From: Chlorella sorokiniana
Lineage: Eukaryota; Chlorophyta; Trebouxiophyceae; Chlorellales; Chlorellaceae
Direction: 5' to 3'
NCBI GenBank assembly: GCA_025917655.1
Contig: CP084608.1
Span: forward strand, 868,001 to 932,000
Length of the DNA: 64,000 nt
The notes below the pieces were generated by a model. That model was not told where the DNA came from. It saw only the letters and a program-made list of their open reading frames with translations, and ran no database searches. Positions 33,436-45,389 of this stretch are shown here, one piece after another. How positions within the stretch are numbered: position 1 is the stretch's first letter; the number at the start of each line of letters is the position of its first letter. The position numbers and the translations under genes were made by a program.

Positions 33436-33873
33436 TCACATTGCCTCCACGACGAACTGGAGGCGGACAGTCAGTGAATAGTATGTTCTGCCTATCTGGG
33501 ATCACTTCCGAACCTTGAGCATGCAATGGAGGTGAATAAGCGACAGTCGCCTCGATTCCGTTTCGCTCAAGAGCGCGATGCCGCTGTTTATGATGCCGAC
33601 GGGGCGTAGACGCGATTCAGGGGTGCTGCTGGCATCAAGGGCTCCTGTCCAGCTTGCTTGCCCTGGCGCCAAGCACGGCGTGGTGGAGGCCACAACATAT
33701 GAGCAGCCAGGCTGGCCGCCCTGGGTACACCTGCAGAACATCGCAGCCAGCAGGGCTGTCATCATAATACGCGCTGCCAGGTTAAACACCAGCAGCGCTG
33801 CTTGGCAGGCCTGGTCCGGTATCGGCAGCAGCTTTGGCAGGCCTGTGGAGGTTCTGTGGCCCGGTTCAGCCAC
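33436..33873 (-). CDS. Small predicted membrane protein, 91 residues, three exons
   Basis: Family not recognised. Exons 33731-33873, 33514-33625 and 33436-33456 join with GT-AG sites and matching phases into one frame of 276 nt with no interruption. The product starts MAEPGHRTSTGLPKLLPIPD, has one hydrophobic stretch at residues about 24-46 (ALLVFNLAARIMMTALLAAM), then STPESRLRPVGIINSGIALL, SETESRRLSLIHLHCMLK and ends FVVEAM. This suggests a single-pass membrane protein with a short charged tail. The gene lies tail-to-tail with SBDS and 58 bp head-to-head from the TDP2-like gene. The clean splice phases are the main evidence that it is real. Confidence 0.5.
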
Positions 33874-33931
33874 GCTAATTCACCTGGGGGACACCCTCCT
33901 CCTGCACATAGGACAGGGGGCTGGCCGAGGC

Positions 33932-36521
33932 ATGGCTTCTGCCTGGCCAGCCTTCCGCCCAGCGGCGCAGCTGGCCCAGCAAAAGGGACGGCCCTCCCTT
34001 GTGAAGGAGCGGTGCCCACCGGTCTTGCCCTCAGCCAGCCACGCGCAGCAGCAACAGCAGCAGCAGCAGGAACATCGCATCGGCAGAGGGATGTAAGCCC
34101 TGGATGTAGTCAAAGACCCTCAAAGCGGCAGCGGACCTCTGCCGAGCCAGCATCAGCAGGCGACAGCCAGCTGCAGTGCCCATGCGAGGCGGCGGCGGGG
34201 CCCTTTGCGGGCGTGGTGGTGTTTGTGCCTGCCACCGGGCTGCCCTTTGGTGCGCGGCGGGCCCAGGTGATGAGCCGACGGCTGGCCGATTTGGGTGGTG
34301 CCTTGACCCAGGAGCCTGCCCACCCAGGGGTCACCCATGTGGTGGTGCCAGAGGGGCCATGCGGCTGGGACCACGTGCCCCTGGAGCTGCATCCCGGCGC
34401 CACGTCACACAACGCATGCCATGTAGCAGAGAGCTGGGTGCACAAAGGGATCGCAGGGCAGCGGCCCGAGCCGCCAACTGCGCACCCGCCGCCGCCACTC
34501 CCAGGAGCGGCACGGCCACCCACCCGCCGCCAGCTGTGCCTGCTGGCTTTGCTGCAGCAGCGGCGCCCGCTGCAGCTTGGAGAGCTGCGGTCGGCGCTGT
34601 CTGGACTGCTGCAGCTCACGATACCGCGCGCTCCGGGGGCCGCCGAAAAGACCTCCATCAGCCTCATCACCTACAACCTGTGGTGCGCTCACGCGCATCC
34701 CCCTGCAGCTGTGCTGGAACCAGCATGCGCAAGCACGCTCCAACAGTCCTGTGCAGTCGGCCGCGCTGCAGGTATGCCCCCGAGCTGGGGCCGCAGCGCA
34801 TGGCGGCGCTGTGGGGCCTGCTGCGGCGGCGCGGCTTCCCGACCTCCTGCTGCTGCAGGCAGGCAGGGGTTTACTTGCGCTGCGCGCCCCTGTTGCCGAC
34901 TTTGCAGTCGTGCACAAGCAGAACTTGCCTGGCAGCCTTGTTGTTGCACGTGAGCGCGCTTATGTTCACACATTCGTCAGTGCCCCATCGTGGAGGAGCT
35001 GGCCCGCTTTCCCCCGCAGGAGGTCACCTTTTTCCACTACGCCTCGCTGGTGCGCTACGGCCTGCTGCGCGTGTACGCGCCCTGCCCCATCCCAGGCATG
35101 CACAGCGCGCGGCGCCGCCAATGCCCGTTCCACAACATGGTGTTGGTGCGGCGGGACGCGGCCTCCGACCTGCGCTTCCGCCCTCGCCGCATGTTCACCT
35201 CGGATGACGACGGTGAGCAGAAATGCTGCTGGTGCTGATCGCTGCCGTGGGCGCGAAAGCTACAGAACTAGGGTTGCACAGGAGAGGCACCATGGCAAGT
35301 GCTTTGGCCCAGTGCGCTGCGTGCCGCCTGCCTCCTACCCCCTGCCACAGCCCGCGATGTGTGCAGCGTGGCGTGCTGCATCGGCGGGGCCCCCTTTGTG
35401 GTGGCCACCACGCACCTGCGGCCGTCTGTGAGCTCAGCCGCCCTGTCAGCGCGGTACCATGACCTGAGCCAGGCGGTACGGGAGCTGGACCAGGAACCGC
35501 CTGCGACAAGCGTGCTGCTGGGGGCGAGTGATGCTGCCGGCCGTGTGACCATTCGGCTCCCCAGCCCACCCTCACTGCCACGCAACCTGCATGGGCTCCC
35601 TCGCTGCCTTCTAACTCAGTTTAGCCCACCATTGTGTGTGGCTTGGCCATGGATGCTTACTGCCGCACCTCCTGCTCGCCTGCAGGCGACCTCAACTGGG
35701 TGCGTCTGGACCAGGGCAGGGAGATGCGGGTGCCCATGGATCGGGACCGCGGCTGGCGCGACCTGTGGCTGGAGCTGCACGGCAGGGACAGCGCCGCACC
35801 AAGGGCAGGCTACACGTGGGACACCAGCAAGGTGAGGCCAGGGGGTGGGGTGAGGGGGCATGCCTTTGGGTGCCAGAATGGTGAGGGAGTCGGCAGGAGA
35901 GCGCTGCACGCTTCTGGTACCTGTCCATGGAAGCCTGTCAATACTTTCATTGCTGCCTGCTGCAGGTGTGGCCAAAGGGAACCAAGTACGGCAATAGCCA
36001 CCACGTGAGTCTCTCTGGAGAAGCGCAAGTTGCTGCTGCGCGTGTGGCCGCGCTTTTCTGTGTGTCATGCACCGTAGTCATCGTATTCTAAAAGCCTTTC
36101 CGTAGACAGGCCTTCTTGCTGCCCCCCCTTCCCCCCACACACACACACACACGCTTTCCCCCGGCAGTCCCGCTTAGACCGCCTGCTGGGCCGCCTGCAC
36201 GGCTGGAAGGCCGCCCGCATGGAGCTGGAGGGGGCAGAGCCGCTGCACGACGACGCCGGCCGCCAGCTGAGCCGCCAGGTGCAAGCCAGGGGCGGGGTCA
36301 AAGAGGTGCCCGTGTGGATCAGGTGGGCGTCGGGCAACTTGCACGCGTTCACATGTGTGCGCTATAGAGAGAGCTGTTGCCGAGCGCCACCGTTGGCAAC
36401 CCTGCATCATAGCCTTGCTTTAGCATGGATGCTTCTGTTGAAAGTTGCCAACGTCATCGCCTTGCATTGCACCCCATGCAGCGACCACTTGGGACTGTGG
36501 GCGCTCATTGAGAGAAGCTGA
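33932..36521 (+). CDS. BRCT-domain plus TDP2-like endonuclease/exonuclease/phosphatase protein
   Basis: Likely removes 5'-tyrosyl adducts left by topoisomerase II. N-terminal part has a basic nuclear signal (PSKRQRT) and a BRCT-like domain: GVVVFVPATGLPFGARRAQV, MSRRLADLGGALTQEPAHPG, VTHVVVPEG and the conserved tryptophan in HVAESWVHKG. The catalytic domain has the EEP motifs in order: SLITYNLWC, PPQEVTFFHYASLVRYGLLR, VVATTHLRPSVSSAALSARY, LLG then DLNWVRLD (split by an intron), GYTWDTSK, SRLDRLLGRLHGW and ISDHLGLWALIERS. GYTWDT and SDHLGL are characteristic of TDP2. The start is uncertain: ATG 33932 needs a frame change near the CAG tract at about 34050 to enter the BRCT frame; an ATG at 33802 in the BRCT frame would overlap the neighbouring small gene. 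The intron after LLG may use a GC donor. Confidence 0.8.
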
Positions 36522-36678
36522 GCGGCGAAGGCGGGAGGGGGTGGACCCACCACGGTGACCACACCTCTTAGCGGTTATAGAACTGACTTGCAACAAACCT
36601 CTAAGATCGTGACACCTGGGTTGCCATGCTCCTGAGCCCTAGAACTCAACGTGAGTTACACTTGGGGTAGCGCGGCTG
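36522..36678. other. Short convergent 3' region
   Basis: Only about 157 bp between the stops of the TDP2-like and FKBP-MsrA genes. It contains TTACA at 36656-36660. Confidence 0.5.
36656..36660 (-). terminator. Candidate TGTAA polyadenylation signal of the FKBP-MsrA gene
   Basis: TTACA on the plus strand, 18 nt beyond the stop in the sense of the FKBP-MsrA gene. Confidence 0.45.
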
Positions 36679-38514
36679 TCAGCCATAGCATCGGATGGGG
36701 TCGTTGCAGCCCTTGGCAGGCGACTGCGCCTGACCGAAGCGGCCGCCCTTGGCCAAGTAGGCCTGGTGGTACTCTTCGGCTGGGCAGTAGTTCTTGATCT
36801 GCTGCACCTCGGTCACCACCTTTCCCCCAGCTTCTCGTTCTGCGCCGCCAGCGAGGCCTCGGCCACGCGCCGCTGCTCCTCGGTGTGCCAATAGCAGCCG
36901 CTCCTATACTGTGTGCCCACATCGCCGCCCTGGCGGTTCAGCGTGGTGGGGTCGTGCCGCGCCCAGAACACGTCCAGCAGCGCCTCGTACGACACCTGGC
37001 GCGTGTGTGTAAAGAGGGGCAACACGTGGTGGGTGGACACTTAGAGACCCCAGTTGCGGTGCCCAACAGCCTGAGAGAGCAGTGAACAACCCAGACTCTT
37101 GCTGGCTGGCTCCTTGTGCGTTACAGCCTGCCAGTCGCGGCCAGCGGCGGCCCCTCACCTCCTCCTCGTAGTACACAACCTGCACCACCTCGTTGTGCCC
37201 CGTGGTGCCGCTGCACACCTGCGGCAGGGGAGCAGACGGGGATGGCTTTGCCTGGCATGCCTGCCCAAACCAAGCGCTGCTTTGGGCTTCAAACAGCGTG
37301 CAAGGTGGGGTGCCACATGCCTCGAGTAACGTTTCTAAAGTGGTCATTGCCAGCACCCTCCCACCTGCTCGTAAGTGACCTTGGGCGGCTCCCCCTGGCT
37401 GTACCCAACCTCGGTCTGCACCACGCCAGGCACCCGCTGGAAGGCCAGCTCAACACCCCTACAGCAGGAGGCCGGGCGCAAGGAGCAAGGTAAAAGTGTG
37501 CAGGACACCCAACCTGTGGGTGGCAGCGGGGGTCGGGGATCGCTGGACCGAGCTTGTTGGTTTGGGCATCGCGACGCCAGCCAGAGCCAACACTGCCGCA
37601 CGCGCCTTGCGGCCCACAGCGACCTCACCAGAAGCAGCCAGCGCCGAAGGTGGCAGTCTGCAGCTGGGCAGCAGGTGTGCGCTTGGTCAGCGTCACCTCA
37701 AAGTCCAGGGACTGCCCCGCCAGCGGGTGGTTTGCGTCGATCGTCACGCTCTCCTCGTCCACCGACGTCACCACCGCAGTCATGCCGTTCGTCAGCTGCA
37801 CCGACACGCCGGCCTCCAGGCCCGCAGGCGCCGCGCTGCGTGGCAGCTTGGCAATCATCTCGCTGCTGCGCTCGCCTGCAAAGCAAGTGATGCCGGCAAT
37901 GGGCATGTGGTCAACCTGGATGAACTGCGGGCCTGATGCACACCGCAAACATGCAGAACATGGCCAAATTTCCGTATGTTGCAGTGCCGGTGCGCACCGT
38001 AAGCGTCCTCGGGCGACACCTTGAACCTCCGGCTCTCGCCCACAGCCAGGCCCCCACCGCCTGGTGGAAGCCAGCCACCAAGCGGTTGGACCCCAGGATG
38101 AAGCAGGCCTGCTGCCCGCTCTCCTTGCTGCTGTCCACCTCTGTGCCATCTTCGCTGTAAACCACGTACTCAACCTCCAGGTAGTCGCCCGGGAGGCCAC
38201 GGCGTCTGCGCTGGCGGCGGCAGCCGCGGCAACGCGGCAGGGGCGGGCCACGGCGGTGCCTGCCGGGCCGATGCGCCGCCGAGGGATAGGGCGTCTGTTC
38301 GGTTGCGCGGTGCTCACCGGCACAAAGCATGTTGTGGAACGCACGGGCCTGCAGAAGGGACAAGGGCCTTGTAGTGAAGCTGTAACCAGCTGGCGCCACT
38401 GCTGGACAAGGCGATTCAATGGATGCGACTTCCGCAGGTCTGATGCATTATTGCGCACCACAGGGGAGCGGCTGGCCGGACAGAGACGACAGCAGACTTG
38501 GTGGACGCAGCCAT
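36679..38514 (-). CDS. FKBP (SlyD-like) prolyl isomerase fused to methionine sulfoxide reductase A
   Basis: Two enzymes in one polypeptide. The start used ([19 protein letters not shown]) leads into basic, Ala-rich sequence that could be a plastid presequence. FKBP part: [74 protein letters not shown] and [17 protein letters not shown] is the SlyD-type signature. MsrA part: [20 protein letters not shown] with the catalytic Cys in [61 protein letters not shown] and the plant-like end [14 protein letters not shown] with resolving cysteines. MsrA reduces methionine-S-sulfoxide. Frame breaks near 36825, 38057 and 38190 interrupt conserved motifs that are otherwise intact, so exon joins there are inferred. 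Confidence 0.82.
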
Positions 38515-38760
38515 GTTGCAAGACAAGGACTGGTAGCGAGAAATTGAGTGGTAGACGTACTGTGTACTACTGATGCGCACGTCTATGCCCAGTTATTGCA
38601 GCAGAGCATGCGCTGGCGGCGGCGCTTTGCACGGCAAGCCGCAGCGCTCTCGCATGGCGTCCTTGACTTGTTGTTGCATGACCGGCAGAGAAATCCGTTA
38701 CCACCACGATCATCACTAATACTACTGTGCCTGAACAACATCACAATCAGTGCCCCGCTC
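38515..38760. promoter_or_regulatory. Promoter region of the FKBP-MsrA gene
   Basis: About 246 bp between the FKBP-MsrA start and the stop of the long coiled-coil gene on the same strand. It must hold the upstream gene's 3' end as well as this promoter. No clear element. Confidence 0.4.
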
Positions 38761-41700
38761 TTAAGGGGCCTGCTCTGCCCGTTCCTGCAGGCGCCGCAGG
38801 TCTGACAGCAGCACCTCCCGCTGCACGTCGTCCAGCATCTCGCCCTCCAGCTCCGCCTTCAGCTGAGCTATGCGCTCCTCCAGGTCCTCTCTGGAAGGTA
38901 GCAGAGGCAGGATGTGCACAATCAGTGCTGCCAGGCTTCGTGGGGGTGGCAAGCGGTGGAGGGCTGATAATAGACGGCTACACCCTCACTATCACACCTG
39001 TGGGACCCCAGGAAAGAGCTGTCCTGCGGCAACGGCATGGCGCCAAAGCTGCTCTCCGAGGCGGCCGCTGCCGGGACCTGCATGTCTGCTGCATCGCTGA
39101 AGCCACTGGGTTCCTGCGTCAATGCAGCAGCATCCGCATCTGGGGCAGCTGCCCCTGATGCCTGGCTGGCATTGGACTCTGTTCTGGAGCGAGGGCTGTT
39201 GTTGATGGAAAGGCTGGCTGTGCTGCCAGGGACAGCGCTACCAGACTGGCGACTCGCAGGTGGTGTGCCAGACGCGCAGACTGTACTGCGGCGGCTGTGG
39301 GATGCAGAGGCAGGGGCAGATCGCAGGCCGCTGCTTGTCCCCCTCCGTTGCCCAGCAGCAACACCATGCTCCTGCTCCAAACTGGAGCTGTAACGCACCC
39401 GCAGAGGCACCTCACTGCCTGCTCGTGAGTCCACAGCGCCATAAGCAGCACTAGTTGGGCCTTCTGCAGCTGGCTTCAAAGGAGCCGCCGAGCCAGCAGC
39501 AGGCTCCGCCTTGCGTCTCTGGTTGGTAAGGCTCCGGCTTATGCGAGCAAACAGGCCATTGCCGCTCCTGCTGCCGCCAGCCTTGGCTCCCAACTGCGCG
39601 TCGCTGGTCTGCAATGTCTGTCCTTGTCCTGGTTGAACTGACGACTGCGATCCACCCAAAGTTGCACTCTCCACTGATTCTGCTAGGCATGACAGCTGCT
39701 GCTGCTGATTCGCATCCGGCGTTGGATGACTTGCCGTTTGCTGTAGGCTACTGCTCAGGGTTTCGGTTCTGTCATCGTCCCTGGCAGCACAGTGCGACTG
39801 CACCAGCGGAGCGGCTGCCCGGTGCAGGGAGGGCGCAGCCACCAGGCGGCGCACCTCGTCCACCTGGCGCTGGGCTGCCATGGCTGCTGCTTGGGCGTGG
39901 GTGGCGGAAGACATGGTCACTGCCTCGGCCCTGTCCAGGCGGGCCACCACCGCCGCCATCTGCCCCACCACCCCCTCCAGGGCCAGCGCCACAGCGGCCT
40001 CTGTGCGCTGCACCCGGGCATCCACCTCCTGCTGCACCTCCGGCGCCAGGTGTAGGGCATCCACCTGCCGGCTCTGCCGCGCCTCGTTCAGTTCCGCCTC
40101 CAGCTGGGTCACCTGCTTTGCCAGCACGGCTATCGACTGCTGGCAGTCCCCCAGGCCGCCGTTGCTGCCTTCAATCGAAGCCAAACGGCGCTGCAGGTCC
40201 AGAACGTCGGCATGCGCTGCGGCGGCGGCAGACCACGCCTCCTGCAGCTCCGCCAGCTGCAAGCGAATGCTGGATGCTTCCTGCTGCCGCTCGGCATCCT
40301 GCCTGCCAGCTGAAGCCGTCACCTCCATGAGCTGCTGCCTCAGCTGCGCTGCCCCAGCCTCCAGCGTGGCGATGGCATCATCGTGCGCTTCCAGCTGGCG
40401 AGCCGGGGTGGGGACCGTCGGTATGGCGGCTACGGCCTCGGTGGCGGCTGTTGCCCGGCCGCCGCCGCCGCCGCCGCGGTCTGGGCCTGGGCACGCGCCT
40501 GCTTCACTGCGGCCAGCTCCTGGCCCTGGCGCTGCATGCTGCTGCTGAGGGAGGCCATCGTTGGCCCCTGGCTGCCTTGCTGCTCCAGCTGCCGCTGCAG
40601 CGATGCCAGTGCCGCCTGCAGCCCGGCCACCTGCTCCTCCCTGGCTGCATCCTTGGCCCGTGCCGCTGCTTCAGCTGCCTCGGCCGTCTCCTGCTGCTGA
40701 GCCATCGTCACCTTGAGCGCCGCCAGCTCGCCGACCACCTGGGCCAATGTGTGCGCCACGCCGGCACCCCCGCATCGCTGGCGGCGCTGCTGCTCTGCCG
40801 CTGCAGGGCAGCCATCTGGTGGTGCAGCCCCTCCACCTCCTGCCCCAGCCTCCCCGCCAGCTTGCAGACATCGGCCGCAGTGTCTGCTGCCTCCGATGCC
40901 CGCAGTTCGGCCGCTTCAGCCTGTGACAGCAAGCACGAACGCATTGTGAGGCAATTCACAGACAACACGGCCAGCAGCAGTTGGTCACCCTGACCTGGCG
41001 CTTGGCAGAGCGCCCCAGAATGGCGCTGTCCTCTGCCGCGTTGAGTGCCTCCACCCGCAGCTCAAACAGGCGCTGGTTGGCCTCGTCCACAGCCTCCTGC
41101 ACTGTTGCCACCTGCACGGCCTGCGCCTGCAGCTGCTCCACGGCGGCAGCGTTGGACTCCAGCCGCTTGTGCAGCGCTGCAACCTCTGCAAGGTCTGCTC
41201 CGCGCGGCGCAGCATCTGCCAGCTGCTGCTGTTCCTGCTGATCCAGGCGGCGGCTCACATCTGCCAACTGACCAGCCAACTGCTCAACCCGCGCTGCATG
41301 CACCTCGGCTTTGCTCTTGATCCGGGTGACCTCCGCATGCTGGCTCCCAAACTGGCCCAGCTGCGTGGCATGCTGCTGGGCTGCCGCAGAAACCGACGCT
41401 TGCACGACCTGCAGAGTTTTAGCAACTCCTGCCAGCTCTAGCGCCTGAGCATCCTGCCGTTCTGCCGTGGCGCCTTGAGAGCTGCGCAACTCCTGCAGCT
41501 CCTCTTGCAAGCTGGCGACAGCCGCGCTCCACGAGCCCGCATCAACAAGCGACCCTGCCTCCTCCTGCCCTTCTCCCGGGTGCTGTGCAAGCGTCCGGAC
41601 AGGTCATCCAGCGCCTGCTCGGCCTGCTGTAGCCTGCTTGAAAGGGGAGCAAGTACCTCATCCAACCCGCGTGCGGCTTTGTCGACTGCCAGGCCCTCCA

Positions 41701-42537
41701 TCCTTTCTTTGAATGATGCAAGCTGCTGCTGCACATCTCGCTGGGAGTTGTGGCTGGCCTGCTGCATGCGCGCCTGGGCAGCCTCCAGGCCAGCCATGCA
41801 CTCGCTGAGAAGAGACAGCTGGTTGTCTGTCGCGACGTGCCGGCTGTCCAGGCTGGCCACATTAGCGGTCACCTTCTGCCAGCCTACAGCCTGCCTGTGC
41901 ACTGCCTCAAGCTGTTCAGTCAATGTGCGCACGCTTTCCTGCATAACTGCTACCTCAGCCAGTTGCTGCTGCTGCGCCTGCGTCATCATCGGCGGGCGGT
42001 TGGGCTGCCCAGCGGCCAGAGAGGGTGGTGTCTGTATGGGCGGGTAAAAGGGGCTGATGAGCTCATCTGTACCCTCATCTGATGCTGGCGCAATGAGGTG
42101 GGGTCTCCTGGGCTGACGCCCTGTCTAAGCAAAGCGAATGAGGGAGGCGTCTGCAGGTGTGAAAAAGAAAATGGTGAAAAAGCGGCGGCAGGGAACAGCG
42201 CCCTGGTCGTCCAGACTGTCGTCGGCAGCTGTTGCGACATGCACAGGTACATACACCGTCTAAAGAAGCCGCATGAAGCTTGCCTTGGTGGTCAAAGCAC
42301 TAACGCCATTGCCGGGACACTTGGCAAGGTTGCGCTGCGTGTCCTGCAGCAATCCCTCAAGGTGGCTGCGCCAGTCCATGACGTCGTTAGCAGCCCGCCT
42401 TCTGCCCCGGGAGCTTCACCTCGCAACCCAGACTGCAGGTACTGCTGGGTACTGCCATCGTCCATCACCATAATCGACGAGGCGTTCTGAGCGCCACCCA
42501 GCTCAGAATCGTGCCGATGGGACATATATGGAAGCAA
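38761..42537 (-). CDS. Long coiled-coil protein, about 1,000 residues
   Basis: Unrecognised beyond its architecture. The start (MLPYMSHRHDSELGGAQNAS) is followed by a Pro-rich segment (SPFYPPIQTPPSLAAGQPNR) and then uninterrupted heptad-like helix in several exons, for example MMTQAQQQQLAEVAVMQESV, HATQLGQFGSQHAEVTRIKS, LAALKVTMAQQQETAEAAEA and RLQLAELQEAWSAAAAAHAD. About 300 residues of Ser-rich, low-complexity sequence follow (38920-39800), and the gene ends with a short coiled coil, EDLEERIAQLKAELEGEML and LLSDLRRLQERAEQAP. Possible roles include a cytoskeletal, basal-body or Golgi scaffold, but nothing in sequence decides. Exon joins around 40430 and 41430-41520 are approximate. It shares a 297-bp divergent promoter with malate dehydrogenase. 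Confidence 0.7.
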
Positions 42538-42834
42538 ACTGCTACATGGTTCAGGGTTTCGAGTCTTCTGGAAGTGATAGCTGCCATCACCGCCGCTGCC
42601 ATCACCGCGCAGTTGCAGCCCCCATGAACTTTACGTCCCCTTCCTATCCCACAAGGGTACAAGGGATTCAGTTGTATGAAAATGTGTCTTGTGATTTTCT
42701 TAGTCACCAGACATGAGTAGGGCCCTGATGCAGCTCATGCGGTTTTGACCTGGCGGCTGGCACTTGCATCTCATCAGATGCAGACATCGTGCCTCTCAGC
42801 AATCCCTTCTACCTTTCTCACACTGCTTTCAATC
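42538..42834. promoter_or_regulatory. Divergent promoter region, coiled-coil gene / malate dehydrogenase
   Basis: 297 bp between the two starts, AT-richer around 42640-42720. No defined element. Confidence 0.5.
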
Positions 42835-45389
42835 ATGGCCGCCGCCACCGCCAGCACTCGCTCTCCCTGCTCGGCGACCGCCAGACTGGCGGCGTCTCGC
42901 TGCAGTGCAAAGGTGCAGCGTTTGGCGACCTTTAGCGGCATGAAGGCGATCGGGCAGCAATCCAGCATGCGTGCGGAGCAGCGACTGGTCGCATCACGCC
43001 AGCAGGTGGTCAGGGCTTCTCGCAGCCAGGCCGTGATCGAGGCCAGGTGCGCCCATCGGGGTTTAGAGAGGCATTCACTTCCGGTTTTTGCATCCAGGGC
43101 GATGCTGGCGCGGGTGCCCGTGACAGGCCTGGCGGCAACCCCACCGCCCTTGACGCTGCCACCGTTGATTGTCCCTTGCAGGAAGGTGGCGGTGCTGGGT
43201 GCCGCAGGCGGCATTGGCCAGCCGCTGAGCCTCTTGCTGAAGATGAACCGCATGGTCAGCGAGCTGGCGCTGTACGATATCGCAAACGTGGCCGGCGTGG
43301 CGGCAGATTTGTCCCATTGCAACACCCAGACCAAGGCGCGCGGAGCAGGCTGCTGTGATGCTGCCAGGCCACTCTTTCAGTGCTCTCCTGCCTGGGGAGC
43401 GCTGTCCTGCACGGCTGCAAGTCAGTCGTGTCCGTCGTGTCCCAATCGCGAAAGCCCTCCCAATCCTCCACCCCTTTAAGTAACCACTCTCGACACCCCT
43501 TTAAATAACCACTTTCGAACTCCCTCGTCTGCTCCCTGCAGGTCAAGGCCTACACTGGTGCTGACCAGCTCGGCGATGCGCTCAAGGGCGCGGAACTGGT
43601 GGTGATTCCAGCGGGCGTGCCCCGCAAGCCGGGCATGACGCGCGACGACCTGTTCAACATCAATGCCGGCATTGTGAAGACCCTGTGCGAGGCGGTGGCC
43701 ACCAACTGCCCCAACGCAATCATCAACATCATCAGGTGCGGACAGGATGGGGACGTGGGCATAGCGTGGGCTGGGTCTCTGGCCGTGGAAAGCTTCGTTT
43801 GACTCCTAGGCCAAGGGACTTGCGGGTTGGCTGCATGTTGCGGAGGATGTCTTTCGCATGATAGCAGCAGCATGGTATTGTGTGGGTCAACTGTGAGCCC
43901 TGTCCCGGTCCTGCCCGCCAGCTCAAATCAATTCAGTAGACAAACTTGGCGTTCTCAACCTGCGAGTCTTTCTTATTGGCCGCTGCGCCTGCTGCAGTGG
44001 AGGCCGAACTGCTTCACCATCAATCATCACAATGTTTTCTGTTTGTTGCTTACTGCAATGCCGGTGGCTGGCGGGCTGGCCTTCCCAGTTTGGCGCGCCC
44101 CCACTCACCCCATCCACCCACCCACCCTTGCCTTGCAGCAACCCTGTGAACTCCACCGTGCCCATCTGCGCCGAGGTGCTGAAGAAGGCGGGCGTGTACA
44201 ACCCGCGCAAGGTGGGTTCAATGAACCAGCAGTGGGAAGATTTGGGTTAGTTCACGACGGCTGTTCTAATGGGTTCCCAGCTGTTACTTTGTTTGCTCTG
44301 TGCCTGTGCCCCTACCTTCCCCCTACTACCACAAGAAGCAAAGAAACGTACACCCACATATGTTCTGCCCTGCTCCCACCCTTCCAGGTTCTGGGCGTGA
44401 CCACCCTAGACGTGGTTCGCGCCAACACGTTTGTGGCCGAGGCCAAGGGGCTGGACACGCGCGACGTGGACGTCCCCGTCATCGGCGGCCACGCCGGCGA
44501 AACCATCCTGCCCCTGCTCAGCCAGGTACACCCCATTGGGGGTTCTTGCGGGTAGCCCGGCACTGTCGCTGCATTCAGCACGGTCGACAAGAGTTTCGCT
44601 GCTGCCTCCCCTTCCCATGTTTGGCGGCTGTGCCACCTTAAGCGCGGTGCTGTGCCACTTGCCCAATCGCAGGCCACCCCCAAGGTGCAGCCCGCATTCA
44701 CTGAGGAGGAGGTGGCTGCCTTGACTGAGCGCATCCAGAACGCGGGCACCGAGGTGGTGGAGGCCAAGGCGGGCGCCGGCTCCGCCACACTGTCCATGGC
44801 CTACGCCGCAGCGCGCATGGCGGAGAGCGTACTGCTGGGCCTCAACGGCGAGAAGGTGCGGGGTGCCGCTGAACCATAAAAGCAACCCTGCCACCTGTGG
44901 GGGAAGGGGATGGGTCGGCCACACTGCGGGAAGTCAGCCCATGGCAGTGCGTTGCGCGGAGATGTGCTTGTTCTCAAGTCAGCCCCTCTTCCCCAATCTT
45001 ACACAGGACATTGTTGAGTGCACCTACACCGAGAGCGACATCGTGCCCGGCTTCCAGTACTTCGCCAGCAAGGTAGGATGCCTGCCTGTGCCTGCGTGTG
45101 GTTTTGTTTACTATCCAGGCGCTTTGTTTTCTCTGCACGCACCACCCCGCCCCCTGCTGGAGATGCTGTTCGCATTTCAGCAGTGCCCTGGAGACGCCGA
45201 CTGATCACGCTGCTGTTTCGCTCTGCCCTGCCTCTACCCGCCCCGCAGGTGCGGCTGGGCCCCAATGGCGTCGAGGAGTTCCTGCCCCTGGGGCAGCTGT
45301 CCGAGTTCGAGCAGAGCGGACTGGAGAAGATGAAGGGCCTGCTCACCAAGAACATCCAGGCGGGCGTTGAGTTTGCCAACAAGGCGTGA
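42835..45389 (+). CDS. NAD-dependent malate dehydrogenase, plastid-type
   Basis: Interconverts malate and oxaloacetate with NAD(H). The start ([20 protein letters not shown]) opens a roughly 75-residue Ser/Ala/Arg-rich transit peptide. Core: [20 protein letters not shown] (NAD loop), [60 protein letters not shown] (substrate arginines), [57 protein letters not shown] (catalytic His) and [20 protein letters not shown]; it ends [12 protein letters not shown]. The sequence lacks the redox-regulatory terminal extensions of NADP-MDH. About eight exons; no frame break seen. An intron near 43465-43515 contains a 25-bp tandem duplication. The enzyme could shuttle reducing power connected with HPR1 and nitrogen assimilation, but that is inference. 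Confidence 0.92.
43465..43516. repeat. 25-bp imperfect tandem duplication in an MDH intron
   Basis: Two adjacent units of the form ACCCCTTTAARTAACCACTY before an exon starting near 43542. Intronic, of no evident function. Confidence 0.7.

Noticed and set aside
38900-42000. Long plus-strand open frames opposite the coiled-coil gene
   Set aside because: Composition (Ser/Ala/Cys/Pro-rich, low complexity) is the antisense of heptad-repeat coding sequence; exon logic and codon bias favour the minus strand.
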